Assembly (NCBI RefSeq): GCF_030463565.1
Contig: NC_134662.1
Location: forward strand, 5,309,001-5,373,000
Length of the DNA stretch: 64,000 nucleotides
Origin: Pelecanus crispus
Lineage: Eukaryota; Chordata; Aves; Pelecaniformes; Pelecanidae
Direction: 5' to 3'
Position numbers and translations under genes: made by a program. The notes under the pieces were generated by a model. The model was not told the DNA's origin, ran no database searches, and saw nothing but the letters and a program-made list of their open reading frames with translations. The first letter of the stretch is position 1. Each line of letters starts with the position of its first letter. Shown piece after piece: positions 1 through 12,400 of this stretch.

Positions 1-3000
1 TTTTGTTGAATTAAAAAAACCTGCCCTTGCTAGGGTATAATTCAGCTCCATTTCTCTGAGCCAGTTTAAGCCTGTAAAATGTCTGAAGGAAACACTGACA
101 ACTCCGCTACTCCCGTTGCAGAAACCAGTTCTTACATCAACTTACGAACGGAGACCCTTCAGCCCTTTTTTCTAAACCACAGTACAAAAAAGCTGGATCA
201 GCTAATCCATAGGACGCGTACAAATGAACTTCACATTTCACCGTACAGACGCAGCCCTTCCAAAGGCCGAGCGAGCCGCAGCGCCCTGGGAGCCTGCCTC
301 TGGAGCGAGCCGGGAGCACCTCCAGCGCTTTTCCAGTGCCATCGCTTTGCACTTTGCTCCCCGGCCGCCACGTCCAAACCCCTGCCCTGCTCTCACCGCC
401 CGGTCGAGATTCCTTACACCACAAACCCTGCCACCGGCTGCGGCCTCACCCAAGGCTGCCCTGCACCGTTCCTCCATTACGACGATTTACGCCTACTGAG
501 GGAAGCACGCTGAAGGAAAGAACGCAAGGCTGCATGAATCTGCACAGCTCTCGGACTAATCTTCAAAGATTTAGCAAAATTTCCATCTGGTAGAGAAGAA
601 CATTCCCAGGGGCAGAATACGCATTTCCCGGTAACTCTACAGTTTCCTCGTTAAAAACCTCAACCGCAATTAAAAAACCTCTCGGCGTACTTGCAGAACA
701 GGGCGCCCTTCGATAGACTGAAAGCTTTGTCTGCACGAGGCTGTAACTATATTCAATACAGAACGTCTGAACGAATCGGAGCTTATAGCCCGGCAAACAT
801 ATACCGCATATACGTGCCGTCCCGCAGCGGTCCCGAGACCGGCAGCCTCCAAGCGACGCGACACGGAGCAGTCCCCTCCTTCCCTCGCGCCACGAGGCGT
901 CATCTCCCGAAGGAAGCCATGAACACCGGCTTTGGAGACGTCGAAAGTAAGCGAGCGGTTCTGCTCTTGCGAAAAGCCAGGCGTCAGCGCCCGGGGAGGT
1001 TCGGCCCTGTGTAAGCGACAAAAACGAGACACGGATGGACTCGGTTCAGGACGAGCCCCCTCAGGACCTACGGCCTCTGACTCCGACACTTGCATTTCTC
1101 CAGCAGAAGCACCAACTCGTTTGGTTTTGTCTCAGAGACGCGTTCGAGAGCCGAGCGACGCCTCCTTTGTTCATTAAGTGCGTCAATACAAGGCTCAAAT
1201 ACAGCTTCCATTTGAAGAACACCGATTGCAAGACGAGAGCAGCGAGGGAGATTTGGTGCCCGCTTCTGCGGTCGCTCGATTCACACGCCGAGAGCGCCCG
1301 TTGCAATCTCAGCGCCGTTCGTCCCGATTTATTTATCGAAGGATTCTCTAATGCCTAAGGTAGGCCGGGAGGTGCAATCTAGGTAAGATTTGAGTTGTTT
1401 AACTGCGTGGTGTCCCCCCCAGCCTCTTAGGGCCTTGCAAACGTTGAGCAGAAGGGTCGAATGCCGTGAGGCGGCAACCCTCGCCTGCCAGCGTGTTCAA
1501 CACCCACCAGCTCCTAGCACAGCAAGGCCCGCTTCGCTCCCACTCATCCACCACACAACACCAAGAAAAAAAATACTATAAACCAAAAACTTGATCCAAG
1601 GTGGGTTCAAACCCACCAATTTTAAGGCCGGCAAGAGCCGTGCTAACACGAACATGCCCGTTCGCTCAAAGCCAGGGCACGGCTGTCCACGTTCCCTGCG
1701 CTCACCCGGGTGAAGTTCCCTCCCCGGGAGGTTTCTGCCACAGCGTTACCGGCAAACTACTCCCAGGGCAGCCCCGGTCTCCTACCGCAACAAAAGCAAA
1801 CATCAAGCTCAGGTCTCCGCTAATGCCGAAAGCCACCGTCGCTACTGAAAACCGATTTATTGAAGAGGAGGAATCCGTACACCAGCTCGGAAAACGCCGT
1901 CCCTTCTGCACGGGGATAGAACTGTTAATTCACAATGCAAGGGGAAATGGGTAATTAATGTTCCCGTTGAGCAGAGCTACGGCTCAAATTATTTAGTTTT
2001 GAGCTCAAAGGAGCCTAGAACCAGTGCCAAATTCAAGCCAACATGTCCGCACTCTGAAACAAACCGCTTTAACGTGTGCCCGTCTGCAACGGCAGACCCG
2101 TTTCCTAAACACTGAAGAGATAAGGACGGCAAGAAAACGTGATTTATCCCTAGCGTCGTGCAGTCCTGTACGTGGTTCCCGCAAATACTACAATTAGTTT
2201 TTCTGCTGATGGCTTTATCGCTCTTGCCTGAACACGTCAACAGCCACCAAGGGGAAAGCTGTCTGCAAATTAAAAAAAAAAAAAAAAGCTGTATCTGGAA
2301 TTGGGTATAGGCTGAAGGCAGGCAAAATTAAGGAGTAAAATCATCTAAACTGTCACCTCCGTTTCCACCCTATCATCACGCTGTGAGAAAATGTCTGAAG
2401 TATTGTCATTGTTCGGAGCGGCGTCTCGCGTGCGCGACAGCGGTGACAGACGTACCTATGGCAAGCAAAGGAGTTCGGAAAAAACACAGAGATGCTGCAG
2501 GGACAGGTCCCCCCGGCTCCAGGGTCAGCGATTCCTGAGGCTTTTGTTCCAAGGACCGAAGCTTTGCCGGCGCCACAGCGGGTCCCGCACGCGCTTCGCG
2601 GCAGGGCAGCGGAACGGCTTCCGGCTGCGACCGCGTCCCCAGAGCTCACCCATCCCTCCGCACCGGGGACGGGGCCTCTGCGCTCGCCAAGAGTCGGCCG
2701 TTCCGATGCTCCCGGCCCTGCTGCGTGAGCGCGCCATCGGAAACGGGGAGGAGCCATCGGATAAACTCAAAGCGATGGGATAAGCTCAAAGCGATGGGAT
2801 AAGCTCAAAGCGATGGGATAAGCTCAAAGCAACCAGCTACCGAGAGCCGAACTGAGAGCGGTAATCTGCTACCGAGGCCCAGCAGGCCTATGGGACAGCG
2901 AATGGCTGGGGACGGGTCAAGGACCGCCAGCATTTTTCCCTTTGTCTCTTAAAAAAACAAAGCCGGGTCTCTTGCCACATGGGTTTTCTGCCCCAAATTA

Positions 3001-4190
3001 TGTCGCCTTAAAGCTGAACCAATTACTAAATTAAAACACAATCAACAAAACAGGACCTTCGTACACACCGGCAAACACCAACACTGGATCGCTGCGATTC
3101 TCCAGCGAGCAGAAAACGTACATCGGAAAATTCAACACATAGCATTTACTTTATTCTCCTGTAGCTACTTAACGGCCAAATTTAAAGCAAAAAGAACCAA
3201 GATAAAACAGAACAAATGCTCTTGAGGCACTTCCCTGCCTACTGCTTAGTTACAAGACGACACATGCAACCTCAACGAGGCAACAGGTTGAGCTGGCTCC
3301 GGGCAGGCAGCCGGGGTCAGAACACGAGCGGGGAAACGCGGCTGATGCAGCGGCCGATGCGGCGGCACCACCTCCGGAACCCGGCCGCAGGAGCCTCCCG
3401 CTCCTCCCCACCGACACACGGCTCCACGGGACCCGCGGCTCCACGCCCGAGAGCACGCCGACACGTGCGAAGCGCGTCACCGCGACGCCGCTCCCAGATG
3501 CATCGAGGCAGAACGGATTCGCCGCGTTTGAACCCCGAGAGGGGAGGATCCGCATCTGCTCCAGGCAGCGGCGCGCAGGGAGCTCAAAGCACCGGGGACG
3601 ACCAGAAGCGCCGGGCCAGGGACGATTCCCCCCCACGCCGGGGCCTGGGTGCCCATGCCGCACCTTAACCCGAAACAAGGGGGGCAGGCGCCTCTTCTCG
3701 CTCTTTCCCCTTTGGTCTCGTTACCTGCGACCCTCGGAAATCCGCAGCGCTCAGACAGACGCTTCGTTAGTTCAAAAGCGGAAAACCTGCAACAAGATAA
3801 AGAGCGGCAGGATCTTCTGCAAAGCACCCGCGCTGCCCGTGTGGGGCAGCGCGAGCTCGCCTGAGAAGAGATTTTTCAGGGCTGGTCCAAAAGCCGACCG
3901 TATCGAGTCTCTGGAAAAGAAATCGGGACACGCACGGACGGATCTGGAAGGGCCGGGCGAGGCTCTTCGTACTCGCCACGCGATGACCGGTGTCAAACCG
4001 TCACGTAGGACCCACATCACGGTCAGGCGAGCGCTCCCCGCTACTTGCGGGCATGCGTTACACAGCTGCGTTTTCTTTCTGTACAGATCTCTACACTACG
4101 ATCTGCTTCCCCTTCTGCCTTCTCCTACGCGGTTTTCCACAGCTGCCTCTGCGGCAGCCACGAGTCAATCCACTGAAGAAAACAGTAAAC
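1..4190. other. CpG-rich intergenic region downstream of CRTC1
   Basis: Mixed composition with several CpG-dense patches (about 240-480, 760-1330, 2400-2740 and 3290-4060). Open frames are short and overlap each other in all frames; none resembles a protein I know. In human the next gene past CRTC1 is COMP, in the convergent orientation, but no COMP-like terminal sequence is present here. Apart from the 19-bp repeat, I see nothing to annotate. Confidence 0.6.
2761..2830. repeat. 19-bp tandem repeat, about 3.7 copies
   Basis: The unit ATAAGCTCAAAGCGATGGG repeats at 2761, 2780, 2799 and partially at 2818. The copies are identical except for one base in the first (ATAAACTC), implying recent duplication. 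Confidence 0.95.
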
Positions 4191-4210
4191 GTATTTTACC
4201 CCTTTAGGCC

Positions 4211-4216
4211 TTTATT
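4211..4216 (-). terminator. Candidate distal poly(A) signal of CRTC1 (AATAAA)
   Basis: The minus-strand sequence is TATCAAAATAAAGGCC, followed within about 30 bases by the moderately U-rich TTTACTGTTTTCTTC. The sequence changes character here, from AT-rich UTR-like to CpG-rich flanking DNA. Confidence 0.45.
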
Positions 4217-5394
4217 TTGATAAAATTGGTCAAGCCCACATAAGGCAATATACACCACAGTTAAAACCGCCCCCCTCCCTCCCCACAAAATAATAAAATA
4301 AATAACACAAATGAATATAGTACGTAATGTAGTGTTTTGTTTTGCAGTATAGAAATTCCACACAATGATTCTGTTTAAAAAGGTAAAAATGATTTATAAT
4401 ACACAGTTATAATGTCATCATGGTGCCCGCATAGAAAACTGACATGCAATCCATGCCTACACTGCGCAGTATAAATAATATGCAACTAAAAATACAAAGA
4501 ACGGGAACACTACAAATTTGGTTGGGTGCTTTTTTTTTTTTTTTGCTTTTTTTGTTTTTTAAAAAGAACAGACACACATAACAAACGCTACCTGCGCTTT
4601 CACATTGCCATCACAGTGACGGGGGGTCCGTTTTTCAGAGGAATAAACGCTGCTTTTTTTTTTTTTTCTCTCTCCTGAAAGCACAGCGTACGTTGTAACC
4701 TACGGGGTGACGAGGGGCTTTCCTCTTCCTTCTTGCGCAGAGGGGGTTTCCAGGGCGAGTACCATGCTCAGTAAGGGACAGATCTCAAGCCTTAATTGTT
4801 GTTTCTACAGTAAATCCAAGCTGTTACAAACAAGCACAGTCAAGACCTTATTTCTGAGGGAACTTCAAGCGGTTCCGTAAGTTAGCGGATGCGGCTTTTA
4901 CGCAAACTCAGAGGGCGGCTTTCATCCGTAAGCGCTCTTGTCGCGTGGGTTCGCACCGGGGTTTCTCAGGCACGCTTGTTAAAAGAATTAATTAAATTTA
5001 AAAGAAGGTAATGAAATGTACAGATAATTAACAAGATCTTAAGTTAATTCGCAGCCTCTTTCTGGAAACCTTTTCCCCTCTTAAGAAAATAAAAATATAT
5101 ATAAAAAGGCAGGGAAAAAAGAAAAAAAACCCAACCAAACCCCAAGGTTCTCTGGGCAGGAAAGGCTTTGCGCAGGTACAGACCGCGGGCCGAGCCTCGG
5201 GGCATGCAGAAGCGGGAGCGAGCCGGCCCGCGGGCAGTGGGCTGGTGGCCGAGGCCGCCCCGAGCCGCGCCGCGCCGCGCCGGCGGGGAAGGGAACGCAG
5301 CGGAGTACGCACAGGAGCCGCCCCGCCGCCGCAACCGGCAGCGCAAGTTCTGGGGTTGCTTTTGGAAAAATCACAGTATTTTACACACGGAAGG

Positions 5395-5400
5395 TTTATT
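5395..5400 (-). terminator. Candidate internal poly(A) signal of CRTC1 (AATAAA)
   Basis: Minus-strand AATAAACC is followed by CCGTGTGTAAAATACTGTGA and then a T run, a reasonable GU/U-rich downstream element. It would give a 3' UTR of about 3.8 kb. Confidence 0.35.
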
Positions 5401-5598
5401 CCTGTTACTTCCCCTTTGTATCGGCAAACGCAACAGTCTAGCTTGGGAACTTGCGAAGATAGGTACAAAAACGCGCTGGGGGTTCGCTCAGCAGGCTTGG
5501 ACAGCAACCCTTTGAGACACCAGACAGTTTCAACATCATTTAACCGAGAAAGTTATAAATAATACTACTTTTTTTTTCTTTTTTTTTTTTTTTTTTTC

Positions 5599-5676
5599 AT
5601 AGAATCATAGAATCGTTTAGGTTGGAAAAGACCTTTAAGATCATCCAGTCCAACCATTAACCCACACTACCAAGTC
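5599..5676 (-). mobile_element. CR1 LINE 3'-end fragment (avian type)
   Basis: On the plus strand it starts with a doubled CATAGAAT, the reverse complement of the CR1 terminal ATTCTATG repeat. It continues GGTTGGAAAAGACCTTTAAG, ATCATCCAGTCCAACCATTA and ACCCACACTACCAAGTC. The element therefore runs on the minus strand and is truncated to about 78 bp. It is bounded on both sides by long T tracts (5571-5598 and 5677-5699), suggesting insertion into, or duplication of, a homopolymer target. Confidence 0.88.
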
Positions 5677-8387
5677 TTTTTTTTTTTTTTTTTTTTTTTG
5701 GCTAAGTGATCTTTCTTCTTTCCGCTGCTCTTTCTGCTCTCCCCCGTCCCTGGACGGGAAGGGCCAGCCGCTCCCAACAGCGCTCGCCTTTACACGCACG
5801 ATTTAGAATGAAAACGGTACTACTAAATTTTCAAATAAAATCAGATCACTTCTTCCCGAAACACTGGGGATCCGCTCCACGTTTACATTTGACAACTTAA
5901 CAGATTGGATTTGCTTTAAAAGCAGCCTTATGCAGACATACGTTACGAAAACGTAAATTTGAAGGGGAGAGGAGGGGAAAATTCCCAGCTCCTACACGCC
6001 GCCGTCAGGAAACCGGCTTTCCGGGAAGCGCAGTGCAAGAGCTGCTGAAGAACTGCTCCGGTTCTCAAAGGGTGGGCACCGACCGCAGCCTCGCCGGCCC
6101 GCGCCGGGCTCCCACCCGAGCGCGGCTCGTCCCGCATGGCCGTCGCCCCGCTCCTTCCCGCTCCCCAAGCGCCCTTCGCCGTTTGCCCCGCGCCGAAGGA
6201 ACAAAACCCGCGTTTCTCTCGACTAGATGGTCCCTAATTTTGACAGTTGCATCCAGACGTGTTATTTTTTAAATTAAGGCCATTTTAAATGTCTACTTAC
6301 AAGTCTAATAAACAAGATCTCTTATATACACACGTAGTTTAAAAAAAATTAGAAGGTAGCATTTAGCAACAGCTCCCTGTAAAAGTCTCCAGTGAGGAAT
6401 CTCATCTCTTACTTGGACGCTTCATTCTGAAGTGACTCTGGTTTTAAAAAAATAGATCACAAACAAGAATTTACATGCATGAGAGTCATTCGAACGAGAG
6501 AGCGCTACAGACAGAAATCCCATCGAGGAGCTACGTGCACTGCGAGAAGCGGATCCCACTCGCACTGTACCTGTGGCTGTTTCAAAGCAAAGGGCTCCGA
6601 GTCACCTCTGCCCCCATCCCTCCTGCTCTTTAGGGTATCCTCCTGTTCAAAGCTACCTTTTCTGTCCTCCTTAAATTGAAAAAGCATTAGCAATCTGAAA
6701 TAAGCAGACACCGGGAGTTAGCACGTACTACTGGGCTTAAATCCCGACAAAACCCATTTTCAACACAGATGCAGGATAACCTTTCGATTGCGTGGGAAGG
6801 AAAAAAAAAAAAAAAAAAGACACAGGTAAGCTAAGAGATCTAAAGAAAAAACGTTTTTAGTGCAAATGGTCAACTAATGGCACAAACGTGAGCAAACACG
6901 CACCCAGATTAGAGAGATCCCAACAACGACCCTGCTCAGCAGCGTTTGCATGAATCTCAGGACGGCGTCCCACCGATTTCTGGAAGCACACAGAAACCTA
7001 GTATAACTCATTAAGAGCAGCCCAGCTCCTCCGCGGGCCTGCGGTATGGCTTGCTGAAAACAGCAAGGGAAAAAAAAGAAAAAAATTTCTCAAGGGCAAT
7101 GGGACGGGGAGAAGCGCTGAGGGTTTTTTTGCGTGAACGTCACGACAGCCGAGAAAGAACGGACAGGTTTTTAGACAAAAAGCAAATCCAGCTGATGCAG
7201 ACGGAGTGGAAAGAGAGCAGATGTGGAGCTGCCAGTGCCAGAGGGGGGGAATCACAACTCGTCCTGAAACGAAAACTAAAATGGCTCTTGTATTGAGGCT
7301 ACGCTTAACAAAAATAGGTGCGGATGTTCAACCCCTACCGCCTGGAAATGCTCTCCTCTAGCAGGTGTTCGCTCATCTCACGCGTGAGGTGCACCGAGTT
7401 TTTAATTCGTTAGTAAGACTCAACGTTAATTTGCAACTTCTGCTGAAGAGAAGGGTCCTGCACTTACAGACCCTGTTGCTGTGCAGAGTACCGGGTAACA
7501 AAGGCAACGCTCTGACAGTGCCCCGGGGCAGTTACTCGGAGCCTGCCGGGCTCTCGATAAATCTTTAAACGCGTTTTCCAGATCTGATAAGAGGCCAAAG
7601 TGCAGGGATCTGGGAATCATCACCGACTCAGCCGTGACACTGAAGTGAAACCACCGGCTCGGAGTCAGGGGGCGGTTTGTGGTTTGGGTTTGGGTTTTTT
7701 TTAACCTGCCATTGATAAAGTGTCATTCACCAGTCCGCTCTACTGCAGCACAGAATATTAACAAGGACTAACAGAAATAGTCGATTCTAAATTTAACAGA
7801 ATCTCAACCTGCTCGAGGATACGATACAGTACGGTTCACTGTGGAGCAAGCTATTTTTTCCCCGGGGTGAAAGAAGGAATATCTAAGTTCCTGCCACCCT
7901 ACTGTGACTACATAAAAGGAAAAAATCTAGACTTGCCTCAGGCTCCCTTACTCGTGCTCAACATCTGTTTAAAATTCCAGTTAGTTAAAAATACCTATAT
8001 ATATAATATATATAATATATTTCTGGAATAAAAACACAAAAAAGATGTACTGTACAAGTATTATGTAGAGTGCTTCAATTGGCTGTATGTAGTTTAGCTA
8101 CTTTCCTAATATCCAAATACTTAAATAAAAAACAAAAAGATCATAAATAATGGTAACAGAATAAGTAATGAATAAGAATAAAAAATAAAAAATAGTCATC
8201 ATGATTTGAGCCAGGCATTGCTATAGAAATGCCCTTCCTGTTGCCCAGGAATCTCTCACAAGGTAAAACTAGAAATACGCTCTGCAACGTTAGTCTCCTA
8301 TACTCTTGTAGCTGCTTTAAAATGTTCTGATCCTTCCTCCGTGCTAATCAAGTAATGAATTATAGTACTTTTTTGTGTGCTCAGAAA

Positions 8388-8455
8388 TGCTATATATATA
8401 TGTATACATATATTTATAAATATATATATTACATATATATTTTTTAAAAAAAAAA
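8388..8455. repeat. AT-rich, partly self-complementary tract
   Basis: A block of alternating TA with short interruptions, containing TATATGTATACATATA (palindromic TATGTATACATA) and TATTTATAAATATA (palindromic). A related TA-rich tract lies at 7994-8021. Both lie in the putative CRTC1 3' UTR and could form hairpins in RNA. Confidence 0.75.
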
Positions 8456-9193
8456 GCTTTGAAAATAGTGTTTACATTGCCTTTTTTGACTAGCCGGCTA
8501 CAAAAGGCCCTGGGGCTGCCGGGCTGCTTTTCCGCTTTGCCAAGGACGCGAGTTTGCTCAGGGCGGGAGGAGAGGCGGTGGGTGCAGGACGACAGGCAAG
8601 GGAACAAACCTGAAACCCAAGGGGGCATGTCGCTAAGGGAGGAGCGTTTTACTCGAGGAAGCAGCTGTCACAGAGCAGAGTGGAAACGGCCGAAGCCCCC
8701 CGGCCCCTCGCAGAGGGTGGCAACGCAGAGGTTTGCTTTCGGATGGGGGGCGGGGGGAGAGGGGGGGCGTTCCCCCGCCCCGGCCCGAACAGCAGCCAAC
8801 AATCTGGTCCGTTCCAAAGAATCTCTCTACCCTTGGCTCTGAGCCTTCCTCGCCTGCCCCCAAACCCCCCCTTTTCTAGTGCAAAGGCCAAACCGACAAC
8901 TGGACGCGGGAGCTCTGGTGGGAGGCGGGGGGGCTCTGAGGGGACGATGCTGATGGGAACTCCTTACTCATTAATGGCAACGAGTGGGTAAGGGGTGAAA
9001 TACGGCGCGACAGGGAGTAGGGGTCTGCAGCGCTGCAAGCTTAGAACGACAAGCTTTACTCATTGTACATGTTGTACAGGACAGAGCTACTGCTCTCAGC
9101 AACTCCTGTTCTGACACGACTGACCCGTCGGACTCTCTAGTTCGGCTGGGCTCCAGGAACAAGCGTCATTCCCACGCTCCCGGTGTCCGCGCG

Positions 9194-9405
9194 TCACAGC
9201 CGGTCCATCCTGAACGTGTCCTCTGTGGCGGGGTCGGTGAGGACCATGTCTGGGTCATTCAGCATGTGCAGTCCATCCAAGGTTAAAGGGTCAATTTTGA
9301 GTTCATCCAGAGGGAACTGGGAATCCGTATCAAAGCTGACGTCTCCCACTCCTGCCAAAGAGCTGGTCAGTTCTTTTGATAAGCTGGGAGGAGATTCTCC
9401 TGTCA
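9194..9405 (-). CDS. CRTC1: CRTC1 terminal coding exon 14 (residues 550-619 and stop)
   Basis: The acceptor is TTCCCTGCAG. It encodes [20 protein letters not shown], then an acidic, hydrophobic-patterned tail with [20 protein letters not shown], and ends FRMDRL and TGA. This is the conserved transactivation domain; it is almost identical to the mammalian tail I recall. Confidence 0.98.
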
Positions 9406-12400
9406 CTGCAGGGAAGAGGAAGGGAAAGGTGTCGGCAGGACTTAGCAAACACACATTCTGCAGGCAGACGAGTCACAAAACAGCTTGCAAAAATTCTGCA
9501 ATAATTTATTGAACCAAGGCTGAAGTTCAGATGAGAAACATTTCCAGCTGGATGAATTACAGATTTGTCAGAGTATCTCAAAAGCATATAATGGCCTAAC
9601 ACAAACCAAAATTGATACACATCTATTTGGGGGCCACAAAGCAGTGTCGCTTCAGTCTCTTCCCCCCGCTTAGGTTTAGGAGCAATAACCTTAATTTAGG
9701 TGATCCTAATCAGCAGTCCTTGGCTGAAATATGGATCGAGCTATGGTTTTCTCAGTGGCCTGTGCAGAAATTGTTTCCAAACGTCCAACCGTGACCAGAT
9801 TCGCTACCATATGCGACACTTAAAAAATCCTTCGTTGGCAAGCTCCAGCGGAGCAGCAGAGGAAGAAGTTCGGCTTTCACCGCTTCTCCCTCGCTGTGAC
9901 AGAGGATCCAGTAAACTCAGAGGCAGGGCAAGTCTGTAAGACAACGAGCGCTGCCTTCGCAGCTCTACCTGTTTGCTGGGATTAAACGAGAGCCATCAGG
10001 CTCCCCGGCACGCGGGGAATACGCCAGAGCAGCAGCACCAACGTTTACGCAAGGTGAAACAAACCCTTCAAAGGCAAGGATACCCTTTTCCTTTCTTGGC
10101 TCACTCCTAACGTTGCACAATGAAGAGAAACCACCGACACCGGGACGGTTTTACTTGTCGGTTAAGTCTGTGGTTTTCTTACCTGTAAGAATGATGTTGG
10201 GGATGTTTCCATGGCTGGAGTAATTCAGCTGCTGCGAGTCCTGCAAGCTGCCATGACTGCCGGTAAGTCCCATCATGGCTGCCTGGGAGTAGTTAAGGGT
10301 GGAACAAGGGCTGTACAGGCTGTTGGAACTAATGGCGTTTTCTATCATATTAAACTGTTCAAGCTGAAGACCAAGGCACAAAGGAATTATTACTTCCAAC
10401 CATCAGGAAATACAGCAAAACAACTTACAAAGCTCAAGTAGGGGAGGTAATGTTGAAAGAGACAGGCAAACAAATTCATCTTTAGGTTTCGTTGACAAAA
10501 TATAGTCTATTTTCACTAAACTTTCCAGAATCGTTTACTGCCAAATTCAGAGTGCAGGGGAATGAGGAGAGGGTGGATGCAAAAACAAAACCTGTTGCTT
10601 TTGATATTGTAAGAACAAAAGAAAAGGTAGTTCTAAAACAAAGTAAAAAACCCCATAATTCATGCTGCCAACTCAGGTATCTGCCCCTCGAGCACTGCCT
10701 CCCAGAAGCGCTCTCGTTTTCTCCTGCTACCAGAGCAGATTTCACAGTGGAACGAATCAACGCGCTGGTCGGCCGAGCTAACGAAGGCATGGGTTCTGCT
10801 TGCTAGGTTTTGGTACCGTGAGCGAGTTGTTTGCCAAATTCAGGAGTAAATATTGTTACCACCTACAAGTGAAACCTTCCCAAATGCAATTGCGGACAGA
10901 GATGTGGGGTTTTTTTAAATTTATTTTCATTATTTTTAATCCAATAAACTTGGCAGAACACCTCTAAAAACATCTGCTACAATGGCTAAGAGGGAGGAAG
11001 GGGAAGGAAGAGTCGGGGGAAAAAGAAAAAGAAAAAAAAAAAAAAACAGAAGAAAAGAAATCCCCGAGAATTGTAAACTCAAAATAACAGAAGTAAAACT
11101 ATATGGACAAAATGTGATCTCACATAAAATAATCAGAAGTTGATCTATATTTATTTTAAGCTGAAAGTGGCCGAAATATAGCTGAAAATCTGAGATGAAT
11201 TTGCTCACCTGATGGGATAGGGCATTAGCCTGCCTAGCTGTCATCTGCTGATCATAATAGGAGTCACCAAATACACTCCCCAGAATGGAAGAATGCTGAA
11301 AACAAAACAGAGTCTTTATGGTGCAAAAATCTCACAAACAGACGTACCCACGGTGTGCGAGTGACTCGAGCCTTCCAACCGATTCTTCTCCAAGTTAGTT
11401 AGCAGCGCCCTTTATTATTACCAACCACTAACCATCGGCAAATTCATAAAATATTCAGTGTTTCCCGCCAAGACACAAATCCTTCCACGTTACGCTGCCT
11501 TTCGGTAAGCACAAAAACACAGTCAGGTAAACCAAACAAACTTCCTCACGGAGGACATACAACATAGAAAACTTCTGGTTTATGAAAACAGACGAGTGCG
11601 CTAGGTAACACGAGAAATAATAATAAAAAAAATTAATTAAAAAAACCAAACCCACTCTGCAACTTCAGCTTTTTTGTGAACTTTTGTTTTGGGGGGTGAA
11701 AGACAAACCCCGCACGGAGGTAAACTGCACGTTAAAACAAAATGCAATGCAAAGCTGACCACCGGCACGCCAGTAGCGGCTAGCTCACTGTCTCTGCATC
11801 CTCGTGTTCACGGAGCAGCCAACTCCCCCGAGACAGCACCACGCCAAAATAAAACGGACATTTTAAAGTCACTTCACTTTAGCTGCAGATCAGAAAAGTT
11901 AACGGGAAAGCCCGGTAAAGCATGTTATCAGCAGTTCGAAGGCAAGAATCTCAGGAGGAATTCCTCAGCCTTGCTAATTTTACTGTCCCCTCTAGCACGA
12001 CAAGCACTTATCAGTTATTCTCCATCATTTACCAATTATTCTAAAGGTGACCAAGAATTTGAGGTCAACTTTTCCATGCTATTCAGTACTGTCCCAAAGA
12101 AGTGCCAGATATAAAAGAAATCACAGAGAGATCACTTCTTATTTGAAACTGTCACAAATTCTGACGCTCCAGCTGGAAAAAAAAAAATCTGCTAACAAAG
12201 AGGGCACCTATAAAAGATGATGTCTGTGAAAGACAATTTCCATGGAGAGTTTCTATCAATCTTGGAAAAAAAAAAATTCAATACCTTGCAGAGCATTTTC
12301 CAGCCGTTTTATCTACGCATTAAAAGAGGAAGGCTGCAAGTTTTCTCCTTAGAAACCTAATCAGCATATGAAGTTAAGCAAAAGCCTAGGAAATATCAGA

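Larger units (their letters stand above)
4191..9193 (-). other. CRTC1: Probable CRTC1 3' UTR, with alternative ends
   Basis: From the stop codon leftwards there is about 5 kb with no coding potential on the minus strand. It includes AT-rich patches near 8.0-8.45 kb, several CpG-rich patches (8.5-8.95, 6.0-6.2, 5.16-5.35 kb) and a CR1 fragment. The first AATAAA hexamers on the minus strand that I find are at 5395-5400 and 4211-4216. A shorter UTR ending with a variant signal in the 8.4-kb AT-rich patch is possible. Extent is inferred, not seen. Confidence 0.45.

Noticed and set aside
1600-1617. GGTGGGTTCAAACCCACC, which resembles a tRNA T-arm/B box
   Set aside because: It is a simple 8-bp inverted repeat with a 2-base loop. 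No A box, acceptor stem or cloverleaf can be drawn around it, and no Pol III T-run terminator follows at the right distance.
1-4190. Search for the 3' end of COMP, the next gene in mammals
   Set aside because: No frame on the plus strand shows thrombospondin type-3 repeats or the C-terminal lectin-like domain. The gene, if syntenic, lies outside the window.
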